Shown here: piece by piece, positions 42,343 to 56,593 of the stretch
Layout: each line of letters begins with the position of its first letter
How positions within the stretch are numbered: position 1 is the stretch's first letter
Origin: Geodermatophilus sp. DSM 44513
GTDB lineage: Bacteria > Actinomycetota > Actinomycetes > Mycobacteriales > Geodermatophilaceae
Direction: 5' to 3'
Assembly: GCF_032460525.1 (NCBI RefSeq)
Contig: NZ_CP135963.1
Location: 3,534,001-3,598,000 of the forward strand
Length of the DNA stretch: 64,000 nucleotides
Program-made: the position numbers and the translations under genes
The notes under the pieces: generated by a model
Databases searched by the model: none
Told to the model about the DNA's origin: nothing
Seen by the model: the letters and a program-made list of their open reading frames with translations, nothing else

Positions 42343-42915
42343 ATGAGCGCGCCCGCCTCCCCGGCCCGGTCCACCGCGGCCGAGCCCGCCTCCCAGCCGC
42401 TGCAGGCGGCGACCATGCGGCTCACCGTCGTCCCCACACCGCAGCCACCCCTGGACCCGCAGCCGGTGCTGCGGCTGGTCCTCCCGGGTGTCGAGGTCCC
42501 GCGGACGCCGCACCGGCCGGGTCCGCGCCCGCGCCGGGAGGACCCGCCCGCCGGCTTCGTCCCCGGCTTCGAGCCGACCTGGTCGGTCCGTGCCGACCTC
42601 CCCGACCCGCGGCTGGCCGGTCGGAGGCTGCTCACCCTCACCCTGGAGGCCCTGGCCGGCCGGCGTCCGCTGGCCCAGGTCCGGCCGCTCGCCGCGCTCG
42701 GCGTCTACACCGCCCTCACCAGCGGCCGCCGGCCGCGGTGGTGCGTGGAGGGGACGGCGCCGGTGCTGCTGGGTCCGGTCCGCGTCTGCGAGCCGGTCGA
42801 CGGGGTCGCCGAGGTCAGCGCGGTGGCCCGCCGAGCGGGACGGGCGCACGCCGTCGCCGCCCGGCTCGAGGGCATCGACGGCCGCTGGACGTGCACCGCC
42901 CTGCAGATCGGCTGA
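42343..42915 (+). CDS. Rv3235 family protein
   Basis: A 190-residue protein with a Pro-rich N-terminal half and a folded C-terminal domain (LTLEALAGRRPLAQVRPLAALGVYTAL, VEGTAPVLLGPVRVCEPVDGVAEV, DGRWTCTALQIG). This domain, close to secA, is what is called the Rv3235 family in actinobacteria. Its function is unknown to me. It follows the LysM gene in the same direction and ends at the palindromic element, copy D, opposite the end of secA. Confidence 0.82.
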   Translation: MSAPASPARSTAAEPASQPLQAATMRLTVVPTPQPPLDPQPVLRLVLPGVEVPRTPHRPGPRPRREDPPAGFVPGFEPTWSVRADLPDPRLAGRRLLTLTLEALAGRRPLAQVRPLAALGVYTALTSGRRPRWCVEGTAPVLLGPVRVCEPVDGVAEVSAVARRAGRAHAVAARLEGIDGRWTCTALQIG

Positions 42916-42977
42916 CGGACCTCCCTGCCTCTAATGCCTCGCACGCTCGGCCCGGGCCCCTGCAGGGAGGCCGTTCC
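42914..42977. repeat. Dispersed palindromic element, copy D (between Rv3235-like gene and secA)
   Basis: It begins in the TGA stop of the Rv3235-like gene: GGACCTCCCTGC at the left and GCAGGGAGGCCGTTCC at the right, with a CTCGCACGCTCG centre. It also lies just past the end of secA on the other strand, so it could stop transcription from both sides. Confidence 0.8.
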
Positions 42978-42983
42978 CTCACC

Positions 42984-46160
<3,177 letters not shown>

Positions 46161-46166
46161 CCGTCC

Positions 46167-46172
46167 AGAGTA
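46167..46172 (-). promoter_or_regulatory. -10 box TACTCT of secA
   Basis: Six nt separate the box from the GTG start, and there is no ribosome-binding site between them. Confidence 0.5.
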
Positions 46173-46233
46173 GGCGGCGCTCCCCCCGGCCCGGGGCTGC
46201 CCGCGGTGACCCGCCGTCGGCAGCCCTCTCTCG

Positions 46234-46935
46234 TCACCGGCGGACCAGCCGCCCCTCTCGCGGGTCCCGCACGACCTCCTGGCCGCCCTCCCGGAGCCCG
46301 TCGAGCACCACGGCGACCAGCTCGTCCCGGTCGTGCCCGGCGGGCAGCCGCGGCGGCGTCCCGGCGAGGGCGCGGTCGACCAGGCCGGTGTCGATGTGCG
46401 GCGGCTTGACGTCCAGCACGGTGACCCGGCGGGACCGCAGCTCCCGGCGCAGCACCCCGGCCCAGGCCGACAGGGCGGCCTTGCTCGCCGAGTACTCCGC
46501 CATCTGCAGGGTCGGGGCGTCGGCCACGACAGCCGACAGCAGCACGACCGCCCCGCCGTCGGCCAGGTGCGGCAGCGCGGCGCGCACCAGGCTCATCGGG
46601 GCCAGCGTGTTGACCGCGAACAGCTCCTCGGTCACCGCGTCGTCGGCGTCCGCCGCGGGGCCGAAGGCCACCACCCCCCAGGCGACCACCACCGCGTCCA
46701 GGCCGCCGAGGCCGGCCACCGCGGCCTCGACAGCGGCGCGGACGGACCCGACGTCGACGGCGTCGGCCGCCTCCGCGGGCGCGCCGTCGAGCTCCGCGGC
46801 CAGGGCCTGCAGCCGGGCGCCGTCCCGGCCGGTCAGCGCCACCCGGGCGCCGGCGCCGTGCAGGGCCCGCGCCAGCGCCCCGCCCAGCACCCCGGTGGCG
46901 CCGGCCACCAGCACCCGCGCACCCTGCAGCTCCAC
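46234..46935 (-). CDS. Short-chain dehydrogenase/reductase
   Basis: A 233-residue SDR. The cofactor motif is [16 protein letters not shown] (TGxxxGxG-like), then NTLAPMSLV, the catalytic Ser in [10 protein letters not shown] and YSASK. ALTGRD after the second strand suggests NADP preference. The substrate is unknown. It is divergent from the PPOX gene with a 44-bp gap, and starts at a GTG with no visible ribosome-binding site. Confidence 0.88.
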   Translation of the reverse strand: MELQGARVLVAGATGVLGGALARALHGAGARVALTGRDGARLQALAAELDGAPAEAADAVDVGSVRAAVEAAVAGLGGLDAVVVAWGVVAFGPAADADDAVTEELFAVNTLAPMSLVRAALPHLADGGAVVLLSAVVADAPTLQMAEYSASKAALSAWAGVLRRELRSRRVTVLDVKPPHIDTGLVDRALAGTPPRLPAGHDRDELVAVVLDGLREGGQEVVRDPREGRLVRR

Positions 46936-46965
46936 GGGTCGCCGGTGCCCCGGCCGGCCGCGACC

Positions 46966-46971
46966 TAACCT
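46966..46971 (+). promoter_or_regulatory. -10 box TAACCT of the PPOX gene
   Basis: Eight nt before the GTG at 46980, no ribosome-binding site; leaderless start likely. Confidence 0.45.
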
Positions 46972-46979
46972 CGGACCCC

Positions 46980-47372
46980 GTGGCCCACGACCTCGACGCC
47001 CTGCCCGACGGCCTGCTCGCCTTCCTCACCGAGCGGCACCTGGCCACGCTCACGACCCTGCGCGCCGACGGCAGTCCGCACGTCGTCCCGGTGGGGGTCA
47101 CCTACGACGCCGCCACCCGCACCGCCCGGGTGATCACCTCGGGCACCTCGGCCAAGGCCCGGCACGTGCGCGCCGGGCAGGCGCGGGTGGCGGTCTGCCA
47201 GGTCGAGGGCCGCCGCTGGGTCACCCTCGAGGGGACGGCGGTGGTGCGCGACGACCCGGATGCGGTCGCCGACGCCGAACGGCGCTACGCCGCCCGGTAC
47301 CGCCAGCCGCGGGAGAACCCGGCCCGGGTGGTCCTGGAGATCTCGGTCGACCGGGTGCTCGGCAACCCCTGA
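46980..47372 (+). CDS. Pyridoxamine 5'-phosphate oxidase-like, probably F420-dependent (FDOR-B)
   Basis: A 130-residue split-barrel flavin/F420 protein: [62 protein letters not shown] and [18 protein letters not shown]. It resembles the small FDOR-B proteins of actinobacteria (Rv1155-like) that use F420 to reduce or oxidise varied compounds. fbiA in the same window shows that the organism makes F420. The substrate is unknown. The GNAT gene follows 10 bp later. Confidence 0.85.
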   Translation: MAHDLDALPDGLLAFLTERHLATLTTLRADGSPHVVPVGVTYDAATRTARVITSGTSAKARHVRAGQARVAVCQVEGRRWVTLEGTAVVRDDPDAVADAERRYAARYRQPRENPARVVLEISVDRVLGNP

Positions 47373-47382
47373 CCATGACCCG

Positions 47383-47940
47383 ATGGCCCTGGACCTCTCC
47401 GCCGTCGACCTGACCACCGAGGTGGTGCACACCGAGCGGCTGGTGCTGCGCCCGTACCGCGAGGAGGACGTGGACGCCGTCGTCCGCGCCTGCCAGGACG
47501 AGGGCATCCAGCGCTGGATCGCGGCCATCCCCTCCCCGTACACCCGCGCGGCCGCCCTCGAGTTCCTGACCGTGGTCGCGCCGGCCGCACGGGCCGGGGC
47601 CAGGGAGCTGGTTTGCGCGGTGGAGGCGGACGGCGTGCTGGTCGGCTCCAGCGGCCTGCACCACCTGCACGACGCCGCGCGGCTGGGTCCCGAGATCGGC
47701 TACTGGACGGCCCCGTGGGCCCGCGGCCGGGGCTACGCCGCGGAGGCGGCGGCCGCGCTGGCCGAGTGGGCCTTCGCGCACGGGGCGCCGCGGGTGCACC
47801 TCTACGCCGACGTGGGCAACACCGCGTCGCAGGCGGTCGCCCGCCGCGCCGGGTTCACCGCGGAGGGCGTCGTCCGCTCCTGCCTGGAGCACCGGGACGG
47901 CGGTCGCGGGGACGCCGTGCTGTTCGGCCGGGTGCGGTGA
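47383..47940 (+). CDS. GNAT-family N-acetyltransferase, RimJ/RimL type
   Basis: A 185-residue acetyltransferase: TERLVLRPYREEDVDAVVRA at the start, GPEIGYWTAPWARGRGYAAEA with the acetyl-CoA site Q/RxxGxG/A (ARGRGYA), and NTASQAVARRAGFTAEGVVR at the end. This is the Rim-like form acting on small molecules or ribosomal protein termini. The ATG is 10 nt after the PPOX stop, and the two are likely co-transcribed. A 20-bp hairpin directly follows the stop. Confidence 0.88.
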   Translation: MALDLSAVDLTTEVVHTERLVLRPYREEDVDAVVRACQDEGIQRWIAAIPSPYTRAAALEFLTVVAPAARAGARELVCAVEADGVLVGSSGLHHLHDAARLGPEIGYWTAPWARGRGYAAEAAAALAEWAFAHGAPRVHLYADVGNTASQAVARRAGFTAEGVVRSCLEHRDGGRGDAVLFGRVR

Positions 47941-47983
47941 CCGGGGTGGGTCCGTGCGGGTGACCCGCACGGACCCACCCCGG
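47941..47983. terminator. Bidirectional 20-bp hairpin terminator
   Basis: A perfect 20-bp stem (47941-47960 with 47964-47983) with a TGA loop. It starts one base after the GNAT stop and ends 4 bases before the end of hpf on the other strand, so it serves both convergent genes. Confidence 0.93.
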
Positions 47984-47987
47984 GGGT

Positions 47988-48656
47988 TCAGAGCGGGGCC
48001 GCCGCGGGCTGCCGCCCGGCCGCGCCGTCCAGCGGGACGTCGACGAGCCGGATGAGGCCGTAGTCGTAGGCGTGCCGGCGGTAGACGACCGTGGGCTGGC
48101 CGGTGTCGGCGCACATGAACAGGAAGAAGTCGTGGCCGACCAGCTCCATCTCGTGCAGCGCCTGGTCGACGTGCATCGGGGTGGCCGGGTGGTGCTTCTC
48201 GCGGACGACCTGGCCGGGCAGGTGCTCGTCGAGGTCGGTGACGTGCGGGCCGTCGGCGAGCTGCCGGTCGCGGTCGAGGGACTCCAGCACGTCGGTGTCG
48301 GGGGCGCCGGCGCCCACCCGCACGGAGGCCGGGGTGCGGCGGCCGTGGTGCACCCGGCGGCGGTCGGCGGCCTTGCGCAGCCGGTGGTCGAGCTTGCCGG
48401 CGGCCATGTCCAGCGCGGCGTAGAAGTCCGGCGCGGCCGCCTCGGCGCGGACGACGGGGCCCTTGCCGCGCAGCGTGATCTCCACGCGCTGGCACACCCC
48501 GGACTGGCGCGGGTTCTTCTCGTGGAACAGCTCCACGTCGATGCGCAGCATCTTCAGCTTGCCGTCGAAGCGCTCCAGCTGACCGACCTTGTCCTCGACG
48601 TGCTGTCGGTAGTGCTCGGGGACCTCCACGTTGCGGCCACGGACCACGATCTCCAT
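47988..48656 (-). CDS. hpf: Ribosome hibernation promoting factor, long form
   Basis: A 222-residue protein. The N-terminal RaiA/HPF domain (MEIVVRGRNVEVPEHYRQHV, EDKVGQLERF, RVEITLRGKG, DFYAALDMAAGKLDHRLRK) binds the 30S subunit, and the C-terminal domain (ATPMHVDQALHEMELVGHDF, DTGQPTVVYRRHAYDYGLI) dimerises ribosomes. This is the long HPF that makes 100S dimers in stationary phase. The ATG has GGGAGG upstream. A TAGCGT box (48692-48697, minus) overlaps the 3' end of comF, so it has its own promoter. Confidence 0.95.
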   Translation of the reverse strand: MEIVVRGRNVEVPEHYRQHVEDKVGQLERFDGKLKMLRIDVELFHEKNPRQSGVCQRVEITLRGKGPVVRAEAAAPDFYAALDMAAGKLDHRLRKAADRRRVHHGRRTPASVRVGAGAPDTDVLESLDRDRQLADGPHVTDLDEHLPGQVVREKHHPATPMHVDQALHEMELVGHDFFLFMCADTGQPTVVYRRHAYDYGLIRLVDVPLDGAAGRQPAAAPL

Positions 48657-48694
48657 CAGACCTCCCGGTCGTTCGGGGTGTGATCGAGCCCACG

Positions 48695-49477
48695 CTAGAC
48701 CCGCTCGCCGCGTCCCGACAGTCGATCGACCGACCCTCCGCGGGGAGGCGCCGGGGACCACGACGGGGCCCGCCGGGGGGTCGCCGCGACCACCGCCGCC
48801 AGCACCGGCGGGCCGTCCGGACCGGCCGCCGGCGCCAGCACCGCGGCCGCCTCGGTGAGCGTGGCGCCGCTGGTGACGACGTCGTCGACGACCACCAGCA
48901 CGGCCTCGGCCGGCAGCCGGTGCGGCCCGGGACGCAGGGCGAAGGTGCCGGCCAGGTTGGCCCGCCGCTGGGCGGTGGAGAGCCCGGCGGAGTCCGCGGC
49001 GCGGCCGGTGCGGCGCAGCAGCCGGGCCTCGGCCGCCGGCACCCCGGCGCCGCGCAGCTCGGCGACCGCGCGGGCGGTCAGCTCCCGGACGTGGTCGCGG
49101 CCGCGGGCGCGCAGCGCGGCGGCGCCGCTGGGCACCGGCACCAGCCGGACCGGGCCCGCCGGCGCGGGCAGCCCGGCGAGCACACCGGCGACGGCCAGCG
49201 CCAGCGCGGCCCCCAGCGGGCGGGCGAGCTCGGCGCGGCCGCGCTCCTTGAAGGCGTTGACCGCCGGGCGGACGGGGCCCGCGTAGCCGCCGGCGGCCAC
49301 CGTCGGCGGGAAGCCCGCGGGGAAGCGGCGCGGCTGGGCGAGGTGCGGCACGGCGAGCAGCGCGGTGCACCGCCGGCAGAGCACGGCACCGGGCACGCCG
49401 CAGCCGGCGCACTCGCGCGGCAGCAGCAGGTCGGCCAGCGCCGCCAGCGCCCCGCCCGGGAGCGTCGATCCGGCCAT
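48695..49477 (-). CDS. comF: ComF family phosphoribosyltransferase-like protein
   Basis: A 260-residue protein. An N-terminal zinc motif (CAGCG, LCRRC) precedes a PRTase domain, [35 protein letters not shown] and the PRPP loop VVVDDVVTSGATLTEA. ComF proteins act in DNA uptake in competent bacteria; most actinobacterial copies have no tested role. The gene lies between lpqB and hpf as in M. tuberculosis (Rv3242c). Repeat copy E precedes it. Confidence 0.9.
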   Translation of the reverse strand: MAGSTLPGGALAALADLLLPRECAGCGVPGAVLCRRCTALLAVPHLAQPRRFPAGFPPTVAAGGYAGPVRPAVNAFKERGRAELARPLGAALALAVAGVLAGLPAPAGPVRLVPVPSGAAALRARGRDHVRELTARAVAELRGAGVPAAEARLLRRTGRAADSAGLSTAQRRANLAGTFALRPGPHRLPAEAVLVVVDDVVTSGATLTEAAAVLAPAAGPDGPPVLAAVVAATPRRAPSWSPAPPRGGSVDRLSGRGERV

Positions 49478-49490
49478 CGACGCACTCTAT

Positions 49491-49548
49491 GGCCCCGTCC
49501 CGAGGCTCGGGCCGAGCTCGCGAGGCCTGAGGAGGACGGGGTCCTCCT
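49491..49548. repeat. Dispersed palindromic element, copy E (after lpqB)
   Basis: GGCCCCGTCC at one end and GGACGGGGTCC at the other, with CGAGCTCGCGAG at the centre. On the minus strand it begins 26 nt after the lpqB stop and ends just before the comF start. Confidence 0.75.
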
Positions 49549-49573
49549 CCTGTGGACACCCCGCCGACCTCGC

Positions 49574-51319
49574 CTAGACGGGGTAGAACGGCTCGGTGCC
49601 CGGCTGCGGCTGCTGGCCGCGCACCAGCGTCACCCAGGTGCCCCCGGCGGCCTGCCACTCCCAGATCGCGCCGCCGGCGCTGACCAGCGGCGGGCGCCCG
49701 GGCGCGGCGGCCACCCGGGTGGCCTGGCTGGGCAGCCCGGCGGTGGGCACCGGTGCGAGGTCCCAGCCGTCGACGCCGACCGTGTACGGGACGGTCCGCT
49801 CCCGGCCGGCGTCCCCGGCCAGCAGCAGCAGGCTGCCCGACGTCCGCCACGCCACGTCGGTCACCTGGCCCACGGTGGGCGTCACCTCGCGCCAGTCGCG
49901 CAGCGCCACCGGGTCGTCGTCGGAGCGCACCACCGTGCCGACGTGCACGCCCAGCCGCTGCCCGTCCTCCACGACGACCGCGGCGCGGACGCCGTCGGGG
50001 GACAGCTGCAGCGCCGTGACCCGGCCCAGGCCGGGCAGGGTGACGGCGTTGACCGCCTGGGGCGGACCACCCGTGGGGAGCCGCACCACGGTCGAGCCGT
50101 CGCGCACCAGCCAGAACTCCTCCCGGGTGGCGGCCACGGTCGGCACGGTCAGCGAGCCGCTGGACAGCACCGGGGTCAGGTCGCCGCCGTAGGGACCGGC
50201 GAGCAGGGTGGCCTGCCCGTCCCGCTCGGTGACCCCGACCATGTCGGTCAGCCCACCGGTGCTCGGGTCCGTGGCGACCGCGGCGCTGGTCAGTCCGTAG
50301 GCGCCCTCACCGGCCGGCCCGGGGGCCGGCGCCGGCGGATCGGTGGCCCGGCGAAGTGCACCTGCCTCCAGGTAGTGCCCGACCGCGTCGACCGGGGCGG
50401 CGTCGGGATCCAGCGACGCCCAGGTGTCCACGGTCTGCACCGAGGGCACGCCGTCGAGGGCCAGCGGCTCCCCGTCGGCGAGGACCTCCACCGACCGCAC
50501 CGACTCCAGCTGGCCCAGCGTCCAGACCAGCTGGGCGGACAGCTCGGCCAGCAGGGCCGGGGGCCCGTCGGCGACGCCGGTCAGGTCGACCCGGACCACC
50601 GGCCCGGAAACCTCCACGGCGCTGCCCAGCCGGGCGTCGGCCAGGGCCGGGTCGTCCAGCGCGTTGCGGACCCCGGCGGCCAGGACCGCCGACGGCCCGT
50701 CGAGCAGCCGGTCGACCAGGACGGTCGGCAGCGCGTCGCCGTCGATCAGGTAGCGCGGGTCGGGGACGACGCGGCTGCCGGTCGGGTCGAGGAAGTACAG
50801 GTCGAGCCGCTCGTAGAGCCGCTGGAAGTCCGGCTGGAGCATGAGCAGCCCGTCGGGCGGGTCGCTGATCCGCCACTGGCCGTCCACCTGCTCGAGCCGG
50901 AACTCCTGCCGGTAGACCTCCTCGCCCCCGACGGTGAAGCCACCCCGCTGGTCGATCCTGCCGACGAGCTCGCCGGTGACCACGACGGTGCCGGTGTCGG
51001 TGGTGACGGTGGCGTAGTCGGCACCGAGCAGGGTGATGCCCGCGTCGTCGGCCCACGAGCCCGCCGGTTCGGGGGCCAGGTGCTCGCGGGCCACCGGGTG
51101 CGTGACCACCGTGCTGGCGGTGGCCTCGATGAAGCCGCGGACGACCTCCTCGGGGGTGGCGTCCGGCTCGGGCGAGTCCGGCTCGATGCCCACCGGGCCG
51201 TCCGAGCGCGGCGGCTCCTGGGTGATCTGCACCGTCGGGGAACTGGTCGGGACGGTGGAGCAGGCCGTCGACAGCGCGACCAGCACCGCGGCGGACACCA
51301 CCCGCACGGCCGACCTCAC
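49574..51319 (-). CDS. lpqB: Lipoprotein LpqB, partner of MtrAB
   Basis: A 581-residue lipoprotein. The signal peptide ends with a lipobox-like LSTAC, then comes an N-terminal domain with GerMN sequence (YFLDPTGSRVVPDPRYL, LVDRLLDGPSAVL, GPVVRVDLTGVA) and a beta-propeller C-terminal half. LpqB interacts with the MtrB sensor in mycobacteria and affects MtrA phosphorylation and the cell envelope. The GTG overlaps the mtrB stop (GTGA), so the trio mtrA-mtrB-lpqB is one operon as in M. tuberculosis. Confidence 0.95.
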   Translation of the reverse strand: MRSAVRVVSAAVLVALSTACSTVPTSSPTVQITQEPPRSDGPVGIEPDSPEPDATPEEVVRGFIEATASTVVTHPVAREHLAPEPAGSWADDAGITLLGADYATVTTDTGTVVVTGELVGRIDQRGGFTVGGEEVYRQEFRLEQVDGQWRISDPPDGLLMLQPDFQRLYERLDLYFLDPTGSRVVPDPRYLIDGDALPTVLVDRLLDGPSAVLAAGVRNALDDPALADARLGSAVEVSGPVVRVDLTGVADGPPALLAELSAQLVWTLGQLESVRSVEVLADGEPLALDGVPSVQTVDTWASLDPDAAPVDAVGHYLEAGALRRATDPPAPAPGPAGEGAYGLTSAAVATDPSTGGLTDMVGVTERDGQATLLAGPYGGDLTPVLSSGSLTVPTVAATREEFWLVRDGSTVVRLPTGGPPQAVNAVTLPGLGRVTALQLSPDGVRAAVVVEDGQRLGVHVGTVVRSDDDPVALRDWREVTPTVGQVTDVAWRTSGSLLLLAGDAGRERTVPYTVGVDGWDLAPVPTAGLPSQATRVAAAPGRPPLVSAGGAIWEWQAAGGTWVTLVRGQQPQPGTEPFYPV

Positions 51320-53049
51320 CGCCCGCCCCCCGGCCGCCGCAGGGTCACCGGCCGCAGGGGCAGCGGCGAGCTGGTGAGGTCGCTGCCGGCGGCCAGCGGC
51401 AGGGTGAGGCGGAACTGGGCGCCGACCCCGGGCTGGCCCCAGACCTGCAGCCAGCCGCCGTGCAGCCGCGCGTCCTCCAGGCTGATCGACAGACCCAGCC
51501 CGCTGCCGCCGACGGTGCGCACCCGGGAGGGGTCGGCGCGCCAGAACCGGTCGAACACGTGCTGGGCCTCCGCCGGGGACAGGCCCACGCCGTGGTCGCG
51601 CACGGTGACCGCGGCCGCCGTCCGGTTGGCCGCCCAGGCCACCTCGACGGGCCGGCCGGTCCCGTGCTCGATCGCGTTGCCGACCAGGTTGCGCAGGACC
51701 CGCTGCACCCGGCGCGCGTCGACCTCGGCGATGACCTCGTAGCCGGGGGCGGTCACCACCAGCTCGCAGCCGTGCCGCTCGGCCAGCGCGGCCATCCCGT
51801 CCGTCACCCGGTGCACCAGCGCGCCGAGGTCGGCCGGCTCCCAGTCCAGGACGGCGGCCCCTGCGTCGTACCGGCTGATCTCCAGCAGGTCGGTGAGCAG
51901 CGACTCGAACCGGTCCAGCTCGGCGTGCATGAGCTCCGCGGAGCGGGCGACGTGCGGCGGGAAGTCCTCGCGGGAGTCGAAGAGCACCTCGGCGGCCATC
52001 TGCACGGTGGTGAGCGGCGTGCGCAGCTCGTGGGAGACGTCGGAGGTGAACCGCTGCTGCAGCTGGGACAGGGACTCCAGCTGGGTGATCTGGCGCTGCA
52101 GGCTGTCGGCCATCGCGTTGAAGCTGGTCGCCAGCCGGGCGAGGTCGTCCTCGCCGCGCACCGCCATCCGCTCCTCCAGCTGCCCGTCGGCCAGCCGCTG
52201 GGCGGTGCCGGCCGCCTGGCGCACCGGGTCGACGACCAGCCGGGTCACCAGCACCGCGATCCCGACGACGAACAGGGTCAGCGCGATGCCGCTGATGACC
52301 ACGGTGCCGCGGATCAGCGACAGGCTCTCCGCCTCCTGGTCCAGCGGGAAGGCGTGGTAGAGCTCGATGCGGTCGGAGCCCGCCGCACCGGTGGGCACCT
52401 GCGCGCCGACCAGGAAGGTGGCCACGGGCCGGCCGCTGCCGTCGGGGACCGGGGCGTACTGCGCCCACTGCCCGCCGGAGGCCACGTCGGCGCGCAGCTC
52501 GGGGGGGATGGCCGGGAAGACGCCGCTCTGGCTGGCCGCGGGGGTGCGTTCGGAGTCACCGGCCCGGTAGACCATCACCACCTCGAAGTCGCCGGCCCGC
52601 CCGCCGCGGTCCTGCAGCTGCTCGACCGTCCGCTCCAGGGTGGCGCGCACGCTCGCGCCGTCGCCTGCGGCGATGCCCGCGACCTCGCTGCGGGCGTAGA
52701 CGACCCCGGCCTGCGCCTGGTCGATGGCCGCCTGCTCCTTGACGTTGAGCAGCTGGGTGCGGATCTGACTGAACAGCACCAGGCCGACGACCACCACGAC
52801 CGTGCCGGCCACGGCCATCGTGATCAGGCCGATCCGGACGTGCAGCGAGGAGCGCCAGGTGGCCGCCGACTGCCGGGCCGCCCGCCGGGTGAGCCGCCGC
52901 GCCCGCCGGACCCGCCGGCGCACCGCGCGGCGCACCGCCGCCAGGTCGGCCGGCCACGGGCGCGGCGGTGTGGCGGGCGGGGGCAGCCCTGGGGACGCGG
53001 GCTCGAGTGGGGCCTGGGGCGCCGACGGCGCCGGCCGGGTGGTGCTCAC
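51316..53049 (-). CDS. mtrB: Sensor histidine kinase MtrB
   Basis: A 577-residue membrane kinase. Two membrane helices (LITMAVAGTVVVVVGLVLFS, then VVISGIALTLFVVGIAVLV) bracket an extracellular sensor domain. They are followed by HAMP, the His phosphorylation site SDVSHELRTPLTTVQ, and the ATPase boxes (NLVGNAIEHG, VRDHGVGLSPAE, GGSGLGLSI). MtrB senses envelope state and works with MtrA. The GTG at 53049 is preferred over one at 53085 because the latter would overlap mtrA by 29 bp; the gap from the mtrA stop is 7 bp. Confidence 0.95.
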   Translation of the reverse strand: MSTTRPAPSAPQAPLEPASPGLPPPATPPRPWPADLAAVRRAVRRRVRRARRLTRRAARQSAATWRSSLHVRIGLITMAVAGTVVVVVGLVLFSQIRTQLLNVKEQAAIDQAQAGVVYARSEVAGIAAGDGASVRATLERTVEQLQDRGGRAGDFEVVMVYRAGDSERTPAASQSGVFPAIPPELRADVASGGQWAQYAPVPDGSGRPVATFLVGAQVPTGAAGSDRIELYHAFPLDQEAESLSLIRGTVVISGIALTLFVVGIAVLVTRLVVDPVRQAAGTAQRLADGQLEERMAVRGEDDLARLATSFNAMADSLQRQITQLESLSQLQQRFTSDVSHELRTPLTTVQMAAEVLFDSREDFPPHVARSAELMHAELDRFESLLTDLLEISRYDAGAAVLDWEPADLGALVHRVTDGMAALAERHGCELVVTAPGYEVIAEVDARRVQRVLRNLVGNAIEHGTGRPVEVAWAANRTAAAVTVRDHGVGLSPAEAQHVFDRFWRADPSRVRTVGGSGLGLSISLEDARLHGGWLQVWGQPGVGAQFRLTLPLAAGSDLTSSPLPLRPVTLRRPGGGR

Positions 53050-53056
53050 CGCCGTG

Positions 53057-53773
<717 letters not shown>

Positions 53774-53853
53774 TCTGCGCTGGCCGCGCCGCAAAACGGG
53801 CGCACCCGCCCGGATTGGTGATCCAGGCGGGCGCGCCCGCGGCGTGAGTCGAT

Positions 53854-53919
53854 GGAACGGCCCCCTCCCAGGGACCCGCGGCGCGCGGAGCGTGTCGCGG
53901 GGAGGGAGGGGGTCCTTCG

Positions 53920-53922
<3 letters not shown>
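53854..53922. repeat. Dispersed palindromic element, copy F (after ahcY)
   Basis: On the minus strand it starts in the ahcY stop codon as TGACGAAGGACCCCC and ends GGGGGCCGTTCCATCG, with a GC-rich loop. The terminal motifs GAAGGACC and GGCCGTTCC are shared with copies C and D. Confidence 0.85.
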
Positions 53923-55404
<1,482 letters not shown>

Positions 55405-55534
55405 GTCGCTCCAGATCCGCCCGGCCCACGAGCCGGGCGATGCGTGTCGGATGCAGGTCGCTCCCATCCCCGCGCAGCGCGGGGAGAGCGAGCATGCCGA
55501 GGCTTCGGCGGGGCTCGTGCCGCCGTCCAGGGTA
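55405..55534 (-). promoter_or_regulatory. Promoter and structured 5' leader of ahcY
   Basis: TACCCT (minus strand, 55529-55534) is a -10 box, giving a leader of about 118 nt. The leader can fold into a long stem around CCCCGCG/CGCGGGG, extended by GCTC/GAGC pairs, and a second stem GCCCGG/CCGGGC close to the ribosome-binding site. GGAGCGAC occurs both in the leader and as the ribosome-binding site, so alternative pairing is possible. It does not match the SAH riboswitch sequence as I remember it. Confidence 0.5.
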
Positions 55535-55594
55535 CGCCACGCCCGTCGACGACCAGGTGCGGCGCGACGGACCGAGGGCGGCGTGCCGCCCGGG

Positions 55595-56482
55595 TCACTC
55601 GCAGGCCACGCCGTCCCCGTCGCCGTCGAAGGCGTCCCGCCAGCCGGGCTCGCCGCGCCGGAGGGGTGCCGCGCCGGCCGCCCGCACGGCGGCGCAGTCG
55701 GCGTAGGACGTCGCCGCCGACGGCGCGGGCCGGGGGGCCGGGTCCACCGCGACCTGGCCGGGCAGCGGCTCGTCGGGGCAGCCGGACAGCACGGTGGCGG
55801 CGGCGTTGCGCTCCGCCCGGGTCGTCCACAGCCCGTAGCCGGCCTTGACCGCGACCTGGCGGGCGACGTAGGCGCAGCGGTAGGCCGCCCGCGGGGGCAG
55901 CCAGGTCGCGGCGTCGGCGTCGCGCTTCTGGGAGTTCAGCGGCCCGTCGACGGCGAGCAGGTTGAGCGGGTCGTTGGCGAAGGCGGCGCGCCGGTCGGCG
56001 TCCCAGCCCTGCGCGCCCTTCTGCCAGGCGTCGGACAGCGCGACGACGTGGTCGACCTGGACGTCGTCGCTGGTCCCCTCCCCGCGCCGGAACTCGATGG
56101 TGCGCCCGGAGTAGGGGTCGGCGAGGGTGCCGGCGAGGACCACGCAGTCGCTGCCGGATCGGAACTGCTCGCCGGTCAGGTCGCGGGCCAGCACGTCGTT
56201 GCGGGTGTCGCAGCCGTTGCGGTCGGTGTCCAGCCAGCCCTCGCCGAACAGGTCGCGCTCGTAGCCGGTGCGCGGCGCCCGTCCCCGCACCGCCACCTCG
56301 GCGAGGGCGGCCAGCGCCGACCCGGCGGGTGCGGCCGCGACCGCCGCGTCGGCGGCGGCGTCGTCCAGGACGCCGGTCGCGGCACTCCCCCCGCCCTCGC
56401 CCGCCGGCGGCAGCAGGCCGCAGCCGGTCAGCACGAGCAGCAGCGCGGCGAGGCCGGCGACCGGACCGACGCGGGAGGGCAC
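55595..56482 (-). CDS. Lipoprotein with DUF1524/HNH nuclease-like and excalibur domains
   Basis: A 295-residue lipoprotein: signal peptide and lipobox LTGC, a GmrSD/DUF1524-like HNH region ([38 protein letters not shown]) and a C-terminal excalibur domain ([13 protein letters not shown]) that binds calcium. In the HNH core, HVV..S-D-A-W and NLLAVD..N..K give a plausible DH..N..H/K active site. It may act as a secreted nuclease, as related extracellular proteins are thought to. It starts at a GTG 10 nt after TAACGT. It is not clearly part of an operon; ahcY and manA flank it. Confidence 0.85.
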   Translation of the reverse strand: MPSRVGPVAGLAALLLVLTGCGLLPPAGEGGGSAATGVLDDAAADAAVAAAPAGSALAALAEVAVRGRAPRTGYERDLFGEGWLDTDRNGCDTRNDVLARDLTGEQFRSGSDCVVLAGTLADPYSGRTIEFRRGEGTSDDVQVDHVVALSDAWQKGAQGWDADRRAAFANDPLNLLAVDGPLNSQKRDADAATWLPPRAAYRCAYVARQVAVKAGYGLWTTRAERNAAATVLSGCPDEPLPGQVAVDPAPRPAPSAATSYADCAAVRAAGAAPLRRGEPGWRDAFDGDGDGVACE

Positions 56483-56526
56483 AGCCCGGGGGACGTTAGG
56501 CCGCGATCACGGGGTTGCGGAGACGA

Positions 56527-56548
56527 CACGCCGGGTTGCCTCGGCGTG
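56527..56548 (-). terminator. Hairpin after manA
   Basis: CACGCCG / CGGCGTG with an 8-base loop, 46 nt past the manA stop and before the DUF1524 lipoprotein. The 7-bp stem is modest. Confidence 0.45.
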
Positions 56549-56593
56549 CCGCTCCCCGGACTCCGTGAACACGGCGGGAGGGCGGCGCGGGGC

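Noticed and set aside
55405..55534. SAH or SAM riboswitch before ahcY
   Set aside because: The GAGCGCTGCAA and CCAGGCTCG words of the SAH class as I remember them are not present in order. I kept it only as an unclassified structured leader.
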